Assembly: GCF_003573695.1 (NCBI RefSeq) | Contig: NW_020621603.1 | Span: 18,835,116 to 18,899,115, forward strand | Reading direction: 5' to 3' | Length of the DNA stretch: 64,000 bases | DNA from: Papaver somniferum | Taxonomy: Eukaryota > Streptophyta > Magnoliopsida > Ranunculales > Papaveraceae | Shown here: piece by piece, positions 21,801 to 33,021 of the stretch | How the letters are laid out: each line of letters opens with the position of its first letter | How positions within the stretch are numbered: position 1 is the stretch's first letter | Program-made: the position numbers and the translations under genes | Notes under the pieces: model-generated | Database searches by the model: none | Seen by the model: the letters and a program-made list of their open reading frames with translations, nothing else | Told to the model about the DNA's origin: nothing

Positions 21801-22508
21801 CCTGGGGTTATTGATAAAGAGACAACTATCTCTGCACTTCAAGGCCATGAGAGAGTTGTTGCTGAAACTGTTAAAGAGACTGAGACTTCAATCGTTGTTG
21901 CTTCAGCGATGAAAGAAACCGAGCCAAGAATAGAAGAGACTGTTCCAAAAGAAACTATTGTCTTGGTTGTAGAAGTTGCTCCAATAATTGAGAATCGCAT
22001 AGTGGTGCATGAATATCCGAGTTCAGGAGTTGTTTTTGATCCTCCATTTGATGCATCACTCCCATACCACGAACTAGTTGGTGGATTCAGCGTTCCTATT
22101 GGATATGCAGGCTTGTACGAGAAGATATGGAGGAAGTTTGGTCACATCATCGTTACTAGAGACCCGAAGCGTGCTTATTCTATAACAATGCAAGTAAGTG
22201 TTATCTTGCGTGTTGTAAATGATATATGCACTAGGGCCAGAAATGCTGATACTCAAGATATACTCTTTGATTGGGAGTTCAACTTGGAGAATTCTGAGAG
22301 ACTTGGCTTCAACGTGAAGTGGCTTCGTCAGAAGATAAATGCTATCAAGGATTCATATGAGAATAACATACCCTTTCCCAATGATGTTGTGATGGAGAAG
22401 GAATACAAGATTGCTAGATTAACTGAAGAGTTGGAGGCAGAGGAAGCGGCTTTACAAGCTTTGAAGGATGCAGAGGAGCAAAAATCTTACTTTGCTGATT
22501 TTCTTTGA
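18841..22508 (+). pseudogene. Plant mobile domain (PMD) gene, antisense to the Tat gag-pol
   Basis: The start chosen is ATG 18841 (MSDSQDNDVSRDDTCMDENE, acidic). The PMD (PF10536-type) follows: FSGWARHILGFPHVRSMLD (about 19140-19198), LARWCIPSHTF, GEFTITLEDVVSLLYLPITG, LCLWLSRDVFED, PFAIKMAKGEQLPIGSLFLG, MFLQALMWEHFKNYAP, and GMDQCVP (about 20178). Frameshifts near 18980-19050, 19520-19590 and 20140-20180 break it. Introns are suggested by donors GTAAGT at 20863 and about 21093 and the acceptor TTAG at 21746. The last exon (21747-22508) encodes an acidic linker, VHEYPSSGVVFDPPFDASLP and a coiled coil (EELEAEEAALQALKDAEEQ). PMD proteins occur in host MAIN-like regulators and in transposons; the location beside Tat gag-pol favours the transposon type. 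The role in the element is unknown. Confidence 0.75.
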
Positions 22509-22788
22509 ATTCATTTCCATAATCTCTTAAACTTCTGAACTCCTGAGATATGTGAGGTTTTATTTTTTGGTTTTGATTGGTTTTGGATAAGTAGGTGATT
22601 GAGGATTTTCTTTGGATTTGATAGACAAGTAAACTGAATTTTGATAAATTGCTGATCTCAAATTACTGAATGCAAGTATTGCAAACATTTTGGAGGAAAT
22701 TAAAATACATGAAAGAAAGTCCTAAATGTCAAATTCGGGTATTTTGGGCGTTCATTCCTTGAACCCAAATACCTCAAGGATCCATATC
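22509..22788. other. Spacer between convergent PMD gene and gypsy pol remnant
   Basis: About 280 bases of AT-rich sequence between the two convergent reading units. I see no gene; it probably carries both 3' ends. Confidence 0.4.
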
Positions 22789-23136
22789 TTAGGCGTCGAA
22801 TGCTTTGAGCCATGTTTCATGTATTACTTCCACATTCGTTTTTCCATCCATGTTGATCAATCTGTAATATCCATCAACAACAGACTTAGAGATCATAAAA
22901 GGTCCTTCCCAGTTGGAGTTCTTTGCAGAATGAAAATTACGCTTAGTTTCTTTGAGAACTAAATCTGCTTCCTGGAACTTGTTAGACTTGATTGTCCGGG
23001 CCCTGAATATCTTCTGTTGGTTCGGAATTCCTCGTGCAGTGGGATTCGATGTTGTCGAAGACTTCCAATCTTGCAGTACATATGGGCATTCGCGGAGGGG
23101 TGAGTATCTAGGATACTTCTTGTCGTGCTCAGCCAT
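22789..23136 (-). pseudogene. Tat 1 integrase C-terminal domain remnant
   Basis: A 115-residue frame with the typical gypsy integrase C-terminal pattern: FQEADLVLKETKRN, KNSNWEGPFMISKSVVDGYYRLIN and TNVEVIHETWLKAF. The zinc-binding and catalytic parts of integrase are absent; the frame is joined almost directly to protease-proximal sequence. Confidence 0.8.
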
Positions 23137-24154
23137 TATTTCAGCAATGACTGTATTAGTGAGGTGCTCGACTTGGAGAGGTTCCGCGTCTAACCACTTG
23201 GTAAAATATTGCTGAGGTGAGGTTATCCATTCATAGCATTTTGCAATATCTAAGTTGTTGGTGGAGTGAAGCCCTCAGACCCAAGCATCATATTTGAAAG
23301 TTGATAAAATGGATGCATGAGGAGGAATAAGACTATTCTGAGTGCGGAACCTTTTGATGAAAGCATGAACATTTTCTTCAGGTCTTTGTGTCAGCTCCAT
23401 CAAGGCTTTGACTTCCTTCAGATGCTCGAGCGATGGAGTATCCTCTACTTCTTCTGAATCATAGCTTTCTTCAGCAGGGAAATGTGCAATTGAAGGTGCT
23501 GGAGTTATCTTTCCAGCATGAATCCACGTACATCCAAGGATTATATCGTATCCTGGATCTTCTCGGATTATATAAACTTGGTTTTTTTCAGGTCGAGTTT
23601 ACCTTCAACTTGAGGGTAATGTAGCCATAAGCATCTCTGGGCGTCCCTTCATGATTCATGATTGAAATCGGAGCATGAATGGCTTCTTGTCGCGTGATAC
23701 CAGCAGCTCTGAGAGTTTTCAGAGGGATAACATTGACAGCAGTGCCAACATCAATCAACGCTCGTTTGAACTCGTTTCCTTTGAGATGGACTGTGGTGAG
23801 AAGTCCCCAGTCGTACATTTCTGTGTCTGTTGTTGAAGGCTCAGGGAGTGTCTCCTGAATCAATAAATGCTTACCTGACACGATGTGATTCATTGCAGAA
23901 AACATGTCTTTCCTTTGAGCCTTTGATAATACAGCAATTCACAGACATGCTCGATTAAGGATTGAACTACTTCCTTGATGGTGGTTCAGAAAGAGTGGAG
24001 GTTCTGACCGGGAGAGGGTCCTGTGTACTCCTTCAGTCCCCAAGTTAAGCTCTCCCGATTCGACCTTTTCTTTGAATATGCGCTTCAAAGTTCTGCAGTC
24101 ACTTGTGGGATGATTGACGAACCTGTGAAAGCGGCGATAACGAGGATTTTCCAT
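23137..24154 (-). pseudogene. Tat 1 aspartic protease region and flanks
   Basis: 24154-23939 (NPRYRRFHRFVNHPTSDCRTL) is the Gag-protease link typical of Tat elements. 23905-23588 is the protease fold with the active-site stretch RALIDVGTAVNVIPLKTL; the second active-site position is Val-Gly-Thr rather than the usual Thr- or Gly-Gly-Ser/Ala. The minus frame continues into 23587-23137 (DPGYDIILGCTWIHAGKITP, then sequence with one stop that I cannot assign). RT and RNase H should follow and are missing. Confidence 0.75.
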
Positions 24155-24547
24155 GGCCTCTTCAATTGGTTATTTCTTGACATACGAAAACTTGATGGCA
24201 CCGTCTTGAACCCAGACATCTAGTAGTTCAATCACTTCTTCAGTGGGAAAAGGGAAATCAGGTGCTTCTTGATTTGTGTGTTCGGTAGGAGCTTGTGCAT
24301 TATTCTTCCTTTGTGCTTTCGAAGGAGCTGGAGAAGTATGCTTGCGTTGTGGCTCAGCTTTTCGTTTGCTCCCTTATGCAACAACATTTTTGGAAGGTTG
24401 GAGGTTGTATTGTTTGTTGGTTAAACGTCTGCTACCTCGAGTTTCTCATGGTTCTTCGGCTTTTGTGACTTTAGCTCTTTCCCGTAAAGCAGGTGCGGTA
24501 TTTGCTGACCTCTTAGCCGCTTCATGAAATTCTGAGAAGGTCTGGAA

Positions 24548-25529
24548 TCAGAGATTTTCCAGTAAATCTCTGTAGACCGGAATCATTCCATTGATGCACA
24601 AATCTACAAGCTGCTGCTCTGTGACATTTGGATCATGACAGTCCAGGGATTGAACTCTAAACCTTTTCACATAATCATTAGGATATTCACTTCTCCTTTG
24701 AAACATCCTTCCAAGATCAGAGAGGGTGATTTGCTCTGAAACAAAGAAATATTTTATGTAGAAAGCATTAGTCATTTCTTCCTAACTTGTGATACTTCCT
24801 GTTGCGATGTTGTTGTACCAGATATATGCCCTGCCTTTTAGAAACTTTGAAAATTCTTTCCGACGGACGACATGGTTGTGCTCATGTTCACCTAATGCTT
24901 CCAGAAACCGAGAAGCATGTTCTCGAGCATTGTTTATTCCATCATAAAGGTGAATGTTGGAGAGGTATAACCTTTTGGCAGAGGAATCTTTTGTGTAGAG
25001 GCGGGGTATGGAGGTTGGTGACGGTGGACAGAGGTCGTCTTATCTTTTCTACGATCCTCCAAAAGGCGCTCCAGGTATTCACGAGTGATGAAACTGAAGG
25101 TTCTTTCATTGGAGGGTTGTATGCAGCCTTATGAACTTCTTCATCATCTACTACATGGATTGGAGTGACTTAAGGATCAGCATCTGGAGATGTTTCTTTA
25201 GTTTTTCCTTTCTCCTGAGTTTTCTCTGATATCTTGTCTGTAGGAGTCTTGAGATAATTGCATAAATCCTTCAGAGTAGTAGCCATATCAGTTTGATTTT
25301 TGGCGAGAACTTCCCGGACCTTCATCATATCAGCTATGGTGGGTGTATTTTCTCTGACTTCCTCGGGATGCCGGCCGAAGAGAGGATGATTCCCAGTGTT
25401 GGTTTGAGGAAGAGTAGTATCACCACCATTGTTGGAAGCAGGAACGGTTTCTGGAATACTATCATTGTTATTGTTGCTAGTGCTAGCGTCGTTTGCATTT
25501 GTAACTAACTCGGACCTAAGACCAGCCAT
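24548..25529 (-). pseudogene. Tat 1 gag
   Basis: The start is the ATG at 25529 (MAGLRSELVTNANDASTSNN), about 35 bases downstream of the primer-binding site. An N-terminal low-complexity Asn/Thr-rich region is followed by FGRHPEEVRENTPTIADMMK. The conserved retrotransposon Gag core is seen at 24775-24548 (LGRMFQRRSEYPNDYVKRFR, NVTEQQLVDLCINGMIPVYRDLL). Between the two, 24776-25169 is in broken frames. Gag would form the particle that packages element RNA. Confidence 0.75.
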
Positions 25530-25562
25530 CTTGTGAAAATGTGAGATTGAAACCGAGATGAT

Positions 25563-25580
25563 CTCTCATTGTGGTCGCCA
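25563..25580 (-). other. Primer-binding site of Tat 1
   Basis: On the minus strand TGGCGACCACAATGAGAG lies three bases after the LTR end CCTACA. TGGCG starts are usual for gypsy primer-binding sites that pair with a tRNA 3' end; which tRNA is not decided here. Confidence 0.65.
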
Positions 25581-27169
25581 ATCTGTAGGTGGGGAAAAAC
25601 GAGTTGTTGGTTTTTAAGGAATTGAGGAGACGACCGTGCGGAGGAAACTCCTTGAACCAAGCGAACTGTCTAACCTCACACAGATGCACTACAAAAAGGG
25701 AGTGCTTTGAATTCGAGAGATCAATCTGTAGGACTCCTTCTTAAACCAAGACAATGGTCGTTCCAGAGTCAATTCGGTCACAAGATAGGATGGGTCGATT
25801 TGTAGGAGGGAAGCTGAGAAATGTGTGAGATCAATGGTGATCAAGGATTGTGAATGTGTTTAAGGTTTCTGCAAATTTGACGAACTGTTGAGTCCGAATA
25901 AGTTTTGATTGATTGATCGAATTCTTCAAAATGAGTGCTCGTATAGAATTCTTTGTTAGGACAATGTTATTGTTCAATCATGGATTCAGAGACTTATTTA
26001 TATTGCTAGAAGTAGTAGACACATTGATCCCATGAAGTTTGATAGTTGCTGGAGTCAAAGAGTGGGTAAGTGGGAAATCGTGTTAAAACCAGTTGCTCAT
26101 CGTGCAGAGACTTAGTTGATTGTCCACCCACTACTTTGATAACTCCTCTAACTGTTTGCACGACTTGCTCACATTCTGATCGTATATGAACACACGTGCT
26201 GTAGACCGCCAGACCAAAATCCTAGTTGATATGCCATATGTGACACGATTGATGTGTCGTGATTTTAGTTAGTCAGTTGCTGACTTGATGAGACGATGAG
26301 TCTTTGTATTGCTGATTCAAACAAATGTTCTGGGACTCATGAATTGAACGTGTCTATTAAGGTGAAAAAATATTTCTCATTTGATGAATTGTTGAAAATT
26401 GATAGTTGAACCAATATTCCTTAGTCTGAGCAAATATTGCTCATCTGAGAAAATGTTGCACGTTTGACGAACTATTAGTAGCAGAACCAAATAAAAATAT
26501 TAATTTAAAATACTGGCAGAACCAAGTATGATAATTAAAATGTTCATTACTGGGATCAACATAAAATTATTAGTGTTTGAATCTGGAACTATGAACCATG
26601 GATTCGAGACCCTAATTTCGATCAATTACTGATTAATTAATGATTTATTGAAAATCAACCACTGAGTGGAGGAGGGACCGACTACATGGGATGATGGGTC
26701 AACCATGTAGCGCCCAGATGTTCGGGTGAGCAAATACCAAAGTCTCTTGAAGACCAGTTGGTGAAAGGATGATTAAATGCTGGTTTAATCATTCATTAAA
26801 ATAATGCTCGTTTGAGCGTTAGGTAACAAAACCTAATAATGAAGAAATGAGGAAACGACCAAGGGGTCATAGAATCGTCCCTGGTTGGTCATGGAATCGA
26901 CTGACGATCGTTTGATGAAAATCCAAGTTGTTTGGAAGAGTTTTAAACCTAATGTGAACAAGTTAGGTCAAAGTGGTGAAAATGCGTGGTACCAGCTTCT
27001 TGCAAGCCAAAAGGCCAACCTTGGTCGGTCAAGGTAATATGCCCATGCCACCAAAGTGTTCGTGTCTCAGTCCTGAGAATTCTGATATTTTCGGATGCGC
27101 GTTTGAGCAACATTTTGAGAACATACGAAGAAATCAAGGTTTTTGCTCAAACTGAGGAAATTTCATAAG

Positions 27170-27375
27170 ATGAAGGAATTAACAAAAATAAGGAACCATG
27201 AAGTATGGGACCGAGTATGACTAAGGAACGGCTGGCCGGCCTACAAGCCCGGTCCCATGGCATTTTTCCTGATTTTATATTATTTTCATGATTTGAAGGA
27301 AATATCATGAAATCAAGGAGTTTGTTGAAACAAAGGAGTTTCCTTAAAGTGAAGGAGTTTTCATGAGATGAAGGA

Positions 27376-27380
<5 letters not shown>
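27170..27380. repeat. Tat LTR tandem subrepeat, copy left of the RT element
   Basis: One copy of a roughly 170-230 bp unit: GTGTGGGACCG ... GGCCGG ... CGGTCCCATG ... then an AT-rich part (GAAGGAAATATCATGAAAT, GAAGGAGTTT) ending in AAT repeats. Related copies follow at about 30280-30765. Confidence 0.75.

Positions 27381-27417
<37 letters not shown>
27375..27417 (+). repeat. AAT microsatellite at the 5' junction of the RT element
   Basis: About 13 uninterrupted AAT units follow GAAGGAAATAAT. Sister subrepeats (near 30427) carry a shorter AAT run at the same place, so the run belongs to the LTR subrepeat and was the insertion target. Confidence 0.85.
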
Positions 27418-30244
27418 CCACGGGATGTAGCAGATTCTATATCAGAGTCCAACAGCAATGACAGCCCTGATGAATCATTCAGTCTTTCATTAAAACTACT
27501 CGACTTGGTTTATCAGAAACAATTTACGACTACAGCCAGTATTCCGCCCCCGTGTAGGCTGAATTTCTCCAGATCTTTGAAAGCGGCACTAGATAAAGTG
27601 ATAGCACAACCCACTGAATTAATTCCATGGCTTCAACTTCTGTTGCTTCCTGTGTGTACTCTCAATCTGTATATCCCTACCAATGCCAGGGAAGCAAGAT
27701 CCAGTACACGAAAAAAGATGCATATTGCTGCCATCAACAAATCACTAGTAGAATGGGGGCAACCTAATGGGTGTAGTACCATCGTCCAACGTCTGTTAGC
27801 TTTGGCGTGCCAGAATCAACAACGAAAATAAAACAATAAGACGCCTCAGCGTAAGAAAGCAAAGACCAATGTAGAGTCAAGTCAGAAGAAATTGGAGGAG
27901 GGACACTACACAACTGTTGTTCGTATCTTTTCATCTGGTGGTGTTGCGCCTGCAACCCCAGAGACCCTTGCTGAGCTTCAACGGAAGCACCCTTATTCAT
28001 GACCCCCTGACATCCCTTCTGGTAACCCAAATGCAGTTGCAGTAATTGTTGATGTTCAGGAAGTGGTTAAAGCATTGAGAAGCTTTCCTAAAGGAACATC
28101 TTGTGGGAGGGACGGCCTCCGCGCTCAGCATTTACTTGATGCAACGAGTGGCGCAGCCGCAGCCGTGGCTGATGAATTATTATCGTCCATCACTGGTGTA
28201 GCTAACATGTGGCTTGATGGAAGATTCCCACTAGCCCTCAGAGAATACATCGCCAGCGCACCGTTAACGCCTCTTCTTAAACCTGATGGCAGTATTCGTC
28301 CGATAGAAGTAGGTACAATTTGGCGACGGTTATGCTCTAAACTGGCGGCATCCACAGTTCTTAAAGATATGACAAGTTACCTCGGTAACCATCAGTTCGG
28401 AGTAGGCATACCATGCGGTGGAGAAGGCATCCTGCACTCTGTGAATCGTCTTTTAGAAATGAAAGGTACCCAGTCTGATATGACTATGTTACTCGTCGAC
28501 TTTACCAATGCATTCAACATAGTTAGTCGTACTGTTTTGATTCATGAAGTACGTGAAAGATGTCCTAGCATTGCTAAATGGGTTGAAATCTGCTACGCGC
28601 GTCCCGCAAAGCTGTACTACAATGAACACACCTTAGCATCATCACAGGGTGTCCAACAGGGTGACCCTTTAGGGCCCCTATTGTTTTCTTTAGCCCTTCA
28701 CCCAGTGGTATGAAAAATAACGGCACAATGTAAACTAGACTTGAATGGGTGGTACCTGGACGATGGGACTCTGGTTGGCGAGATTATGGAGGTGGCTAAA
28801 GCTCTCCAAATCATAAGAGAAGATGGTCCTGCAAGAGACCCGCAGCTGAATATACTTAAGACGGAGATATTTTGGCCATGCCCTGACCTGCGATGCAAAG
28901 ACATCTTCCCTGCTGCTATAGGTAGGCCGGAGACCGGTGTTAGTCTGCTCGGTGGTCCAGTAATCTTGAACGACGAGTACTGCAGCAACATCATCCAATA
29001 CAGGGTGGACAAAACGTTGCGACTGATGGATTGTGTCAAGAAGCTTCGGAATCCCCAGGAAGAGCTCCTGCTTCTTCGAAACTGCGCCGGAGTTTCAAAG
29101 TTATACCTTTCATCGCGAACAACGAGACCTCAACGTATGCAGGCAGCACAACAACATGTACGATGACTCCCTTGTTCGGTTCCTGCAGTATTTGGTTACC
29201 AGCGATGGAGCAGGGTTCGACCACTTACAACAGCGTCTTGCCACTCTCCCAATCAAAGCTGGTAGGCTAGGCGTTTATACTCTGCATGACACCATCCAGT
29301 ATGGCTTCCTAGCGTCTTGCAACCAAACACAACACCTGCAGAGCCAAATTCTACAAGGTACTCCAGGACTTATCCCTCACTTCCAATCTGCACTGGATCA
29401 TTACATACAAGTATGTGTTTTATCTCCTTCATCTTTCAATATTAACGAAGTCGCCCCACAGCCCATGCATTTACTAGCTATTCGTTATTATGATGCTATC
29501 ATGAAGGATATACCATCCAACTTTGTTATGTCCGAGCGTGACTCTATCCTATGGCAGTGCAATAAGAAACCTCATGCCCAAGATTACCTAAAAGCACTCC
29601 CCATTCGGGGTCTAAATCATTCCTTAGGGCCACGACATTTCAGGTCGGTACTGCAGTATCGCCTAGGTATATCGTTATTTGCAGAAGACAGTGTTTGTTC
29701 GTGTTGTAACCGGGTTATGGATCGGTTTGGTGACCATTCCATTCACGGTTCTAGTGAAGTAGGCCTAAAGTATCGCCATGATATGGTTCGAGATCTATTT
29801 GTTGAATTGTGCTATAAGGCCGGAGTAGCCGCAAGAAGAGAAGCATCAATAGGTCTTACCCTAAAACCGGCAGACCTCATGATATATAATTGGGATAATG
29901 GTAAGGACATTTGCTTTGACGTCACCGGCGTTTCACCATTTTCCAAAGGAGGGAACCGTGCCTTCACACTGGGGCATGCTATCTCAGCCGCAATCATACG
30001 CAAGCGCAACAAATATGCTGACCTATGTTCGGCTCATGGTTACGGTTTTGGGGTTTTAACCTTTACGACATTGGGGGAGCTGAGTGAAGACACCATAACC
30101 CTTTTGAAAAGATTGAAAAACTGCATGGCAAGTCACGATGTCAACAATAAGTTAGGCAGTTTCCTTTTCCTTAGGTTAGGCATCATTATTCAAAGAGGCA
30201 TTGGGGCGCAACTTGTCGCGCGTCTCCCTGCCAAATCATTGTAA
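27418..30244 (+). pseudogene. Reverse transcriptase with C-terminal PD-(D/E)xK-like endonuclease domain
   Basis: One frame runs 27418 to about 29110 with stops at 27829, 28000 and 28711, then a single shift to the frame that ends at 30244, about 940 codons in all. N-terminal part: PPPCRLNFSRSLKAALDKV and LLLLPVCTL; then GGVAPATPETLAELQRKHP. RT motifs: FPKGTSCGRDGLRAQHLLD, motif A LLVDFTNAFNIVSR, SSQGVQQGDPLGPLLFSLAL and YLDD (about 28751). C-terminal: a Cys/His cluster VCSCCNRVMDRFGDHSIHG (about 29694), RHDMVRDLF, and an endonuclease-like core KPADLMIYNW with CFDVTGVSPF (about 29868-29946), fitting a restriction-like endonuclease as in R2/R4/CRE-type elements. The domain call for the nuclease is by motif pattern only. 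The family appears in plant genomes as unnamed RT proteins, to my knowledge. Confidence 0.75.
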
Positions 30245-30281
30245 ACTTCAGTATATTTCTTCTTGTTAATAATAATAATAT
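27418..30281 (+). mobile_element. Non-LTR-type retroelement with restriction-like endonuclease domain, inserted in an AAT microsatellite
   Basis: The unit lies between two AAT/TAA runs, 27375-27417 and 30267-30280, within one Tat LTR subrepeat that is continued on both sides. It has no LTRs and no AP endonuclease. Its coding sequence is already open at the left junction, as in 5'-truncated insertions made by target-primed reverse transcription. The 3' tail is TTAATAATAATAAT. No separate target duplication can be seen inside the microsatellite. Confidence 0.7.
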
Positions 30282-30765
30282 CAAAATAAGAGGCGTGTGG
30301 GACCGGCCACGGCTAGGGCACTGCCGACCGGCTAGTGGCCCAGTCCCGTGAACCTTCCCTAATTTTATATCCTTTCCTTGGTGTGAAGGAAATATCATGA
30401 AATTGAGGAATTTCATGGGATGAAGGAAATAATAATAATAAAATAATAAGGAACGCAAGGTGTGGGACCGGCCACAACTAGGGAATGACCGGCCGACTAG
30501 TGAACCCGGTCCCATGACACTTTTCCTAATTATTTATTATTTCCTTGGTACAAAGGAAACACCATGAAACTGAGGAGTTTCTTTAAGACGAAGGAGTTTT
30601 GTTCAAATGAAGGAATTTTTATGAGATCAAGGAAAAATAACAAAATATGATAAAATAAAGAATCAGGCGTGGGACTGGCCACGGCATGACTGGTCGGCCG
30701 GTGGGCGCAGTCCTCTAACGCCTTAGCTAATATTTTATTATTATTATTCTTCCTATTTTGCATAG
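30280..30765. repeat. Tat LTR tandem subrepeats, copies right of the RT element
   Basis: Three degenerate copies begin near 30290, 30450 and 30660. Each has GTGGGACCGGCC or a variant, a GGCCGG/CGACTAG box, a CCCGGTCCC-like box and an AT-rich tail. Confidence 0.75.
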
Positions 30766-31444
30766 GTTCATCGTTCCTTCGTATTTTTGAATGTTCGTTC
30801 GTGCATTCAGGTGCTCGTTAGTGCATTATTGCTGAGTACACTTGCACCATTTTGATCGGGGCTTACTCGATAGCGTCTCAGATGCCCGTACGTTGAATAT
30901 TTATCACTAACCCATGGAATTCTGCTGGGAAGAATCATGAATTGAAGTAATGAAATATTATGAAGAACGTAGAATATTTTCTAGGGATTCAATTAACGAA
31001 TCTAATGATTTAGAAATAATTAGTTGATGGCTCTATACTAGCACGTCGTCTAGGAGCATTAATTATTCAAGCATTGAGCGATATGAGCTTGTTGAAGCGT
31101 CATATTTCTTTTATATAGTCAGGGAAAACATTGTTACATCCTGAAGACGTTATTGCTCTATACTAGCAGGCAAGATGTCTAGGAGCCGTCCAATCGTTCG
31201 ATTATATATATAAGTAATTACTGAAATTGGTCAGTATTCATGAGATATGCCGTTGCCTCAGTTGAGAGACTGCATATTTACGTATGCTCTGAGAGACAAT
31301 AAACTCAGTCAGAGACTCTTGCGGCATGAATTTTCATGCTTCAATGAGAGACATGAGTCTCAGTACTCATCTGTTTATTGGATCAGGAATATGTACAATT
31401 ATGGTTTTACGATTTTATCCTTTGTCGAAAATCCACCATCTACA

Positions 31445-33014
31445 GCTAGGCTTATTGGTATTCTTATTCATTGCATATCTTTGGATTACCAATATGTGTG
31501 ATTAGTACAACCGATCATAATTTATTATGTATCTTGGTAAAACTATTCACAGTTCTTGGCTTATGTATTTTGGTATGACTTTTATTAGCGTAACCGATCC
31601 TAAGTAATCACCTAAAATGGTATGATCGATATTTGTAATTGTTGTGACCGATCCTAGTAATTGATGGAACCGATCCTAGTAATTGGTGTGACCGATCACA
31701 AAAGAGTTGTAATCGATCCTTGTAATTGGTGTAACCGGTCCTCGTAATTGTTGTAACTGATCCTGGTAACTGGTGTGACCGATCACAAGTAATACCATGA
31801 GAATATGGTAACCATTCCTGGTAATTGACGTAACCGATCCTGGTAACTGATGTAGCCGGTCCCAGTAACCATATTAAGGTAGAACCGATCCTTGTGTTTG
31901 GTAGAACCGTAAACCCATGATTAGGGTATTGATATTTGATCAATCACATAGTTCTTGGAAATCAGATGAACCAATTCTAAACTTGTTTGGAAGTGTGGTA
32001 TAATCGGTTCCAAGATTTAAATATGAAAAAGGATTTAAAAAGAAATAAGATATCGACATACTTTGAAAATGTTCGGTAACTCTTATCTTTTATTGTTCAA
32101 AGATATTCCTTAATAACTCAAGGAGATCCCGCACCGAAATAATCTTTTAATTAAGGTTGTTAATTTTATATGATTTTAATTACCAGCAATTAAAATGCAT
32201 ATCTCTGGAAAATAAAAACTGGTTATGTGCATTTACTAATTGGAGATTTTCTAGTAAGATTTCGGTTAATTTTGGATAGAGCATTTCTAGGAATTATGAA
32301 AACCAATTTGGGAATTTATTGCATATCTTAAAAATATTCGGTTTTGGAAATTCCTTGGTGTCCAAACTTCCTTGGTCCGTAAATACCCAAGTTTGCATTT
32401 CGAGCAAACTATCCTAAGAGCCAGCAAAACTACCTTGTAGTTTTGTTACTGGTGGAGTCGTCTATTCGGAGAGGAAAGTACCCAAATTAGGAGAAATTTC
32501 ATATGACCGCTCGTTTAAAGACTTCTGTGAGATCAAGAAGCTCTACGAATACCGTTGGTGGAAAACTGGATAATTGCAGTATTATTAGTTTTCGATTTGA
32601 TTTGATTGAGAAACGGTTGTTGAACTTTGGTTTCACCTAGTTTGTTTATTCTTGAGAATATTCTATTCTGATTTAAGATTCACTCAAACTAGATTGAAGT
32701 GTCGACGGGATCTTTAGAACTGTTTGTAGATCTAAATACGTCTTGTGATAATCCATTGTTAACATACTCCGTTTTGTGCATTATTGATCACACGAGATTC
32801 AAGTTGTGATGTGCAGGTGTTTATTGAAGATTTAAGAAGATTTGAAGACAAAGAAGATTTTTTATTGGTTTCATAATCTTTGGTGTGCACAAAACTTGAT
32901 CGGTTGGGATACAACTATAATCGGTTTATCTTTGATAGATTTGATTGATTAGTTGCTTAGATCGGCATCACTACATAGTATCTTGGTAGATCCTAATTTT
33001 GATTGCAAAATCTA
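31445..33014. other. Unassigned LTR-like, AT-rich sequence
   Basis: No coding region longer than a few dozen codons looks real. It holds a 22-bp minisatellite and repeated CGGTT/ACCGATC motifs on the plus strand (CGATCGGTTGGGATACA-type near 32900), in a style common for copia LTRs. I could not find paired LTR ends, so it may be the truncated LTR of another element. Confidence 0.4.
31585..31880 (+). repeat. 22-bp minisatellite (GTGACCGATCCTAGTAATTG)
   Basis: Nine or more degenerate copies of a 22-bp unit with core ACCGATCC-TGGTAA-TG. Two copies carry ACCGATCACAA instead, giving a longer variant unit. Array borders are fuzzy. Confidence 0.8.
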
Positions 33015-33021
33015 AACTCTG

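Larger units (their letters stand above)
18841..31444 (-). mobile_element. Tat-lineage Ty3/gypsy element 1 with antisense PMD gene, internally deleted
   Basis: On the minus strand: 5' LTR (31444 to 25584), primer-binding site, gag (from 25529), protease remnants, integrase C-terminus (to 22789), and on the opposite strand a PMD gene (18841-22508). Antisense extra ORFs between pol and the 3' LTR are known in Tat-lineage elements. RT, RNase H and the integrase core are missing and the 3' LTR was not found, so this is a deleted copy. The LTR start matches that of Tat element 2 at 62052. Confidence 0.75.
25584..31444 (-). repeat. 5' LTR of Tat 1 (with an inserted RT element)
   Basis: On the minus strand the LTR starts TGTAGATGGTGGATTTTCG at 31444 and ends CCCCACCTACA at 25584. 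The start closely matches the 3' LTR start of Tat 2 at 62052 (TGTTGATGGTGGTTTTTAG, then GGTCAAAATCGTAAAACC). About 3.0 kb long without the inserted RT element. It contains GC-rich tandem subrepeats with CCGGCC motifs and no convincing coding region of its own. Confidence 0.75.

Noticed and set aside
27147..27458. Minus-strand frame with a poly-Leu run
   Set aside because: Produced by the AAT microsatellite read as TTA codons.
29812..30012. Minus-strand frame of 66 codons
   Set aside because: Shadow of the endonuclease-like domain on the plus strand.
31445..33014. 3' LTR of the older SIRE element left of 33022
   Set aside because: No sequence resembling its LTR ends (CCCCCGCTTTTTCA or TGTTAGTGCATTG, either strand) was found there.
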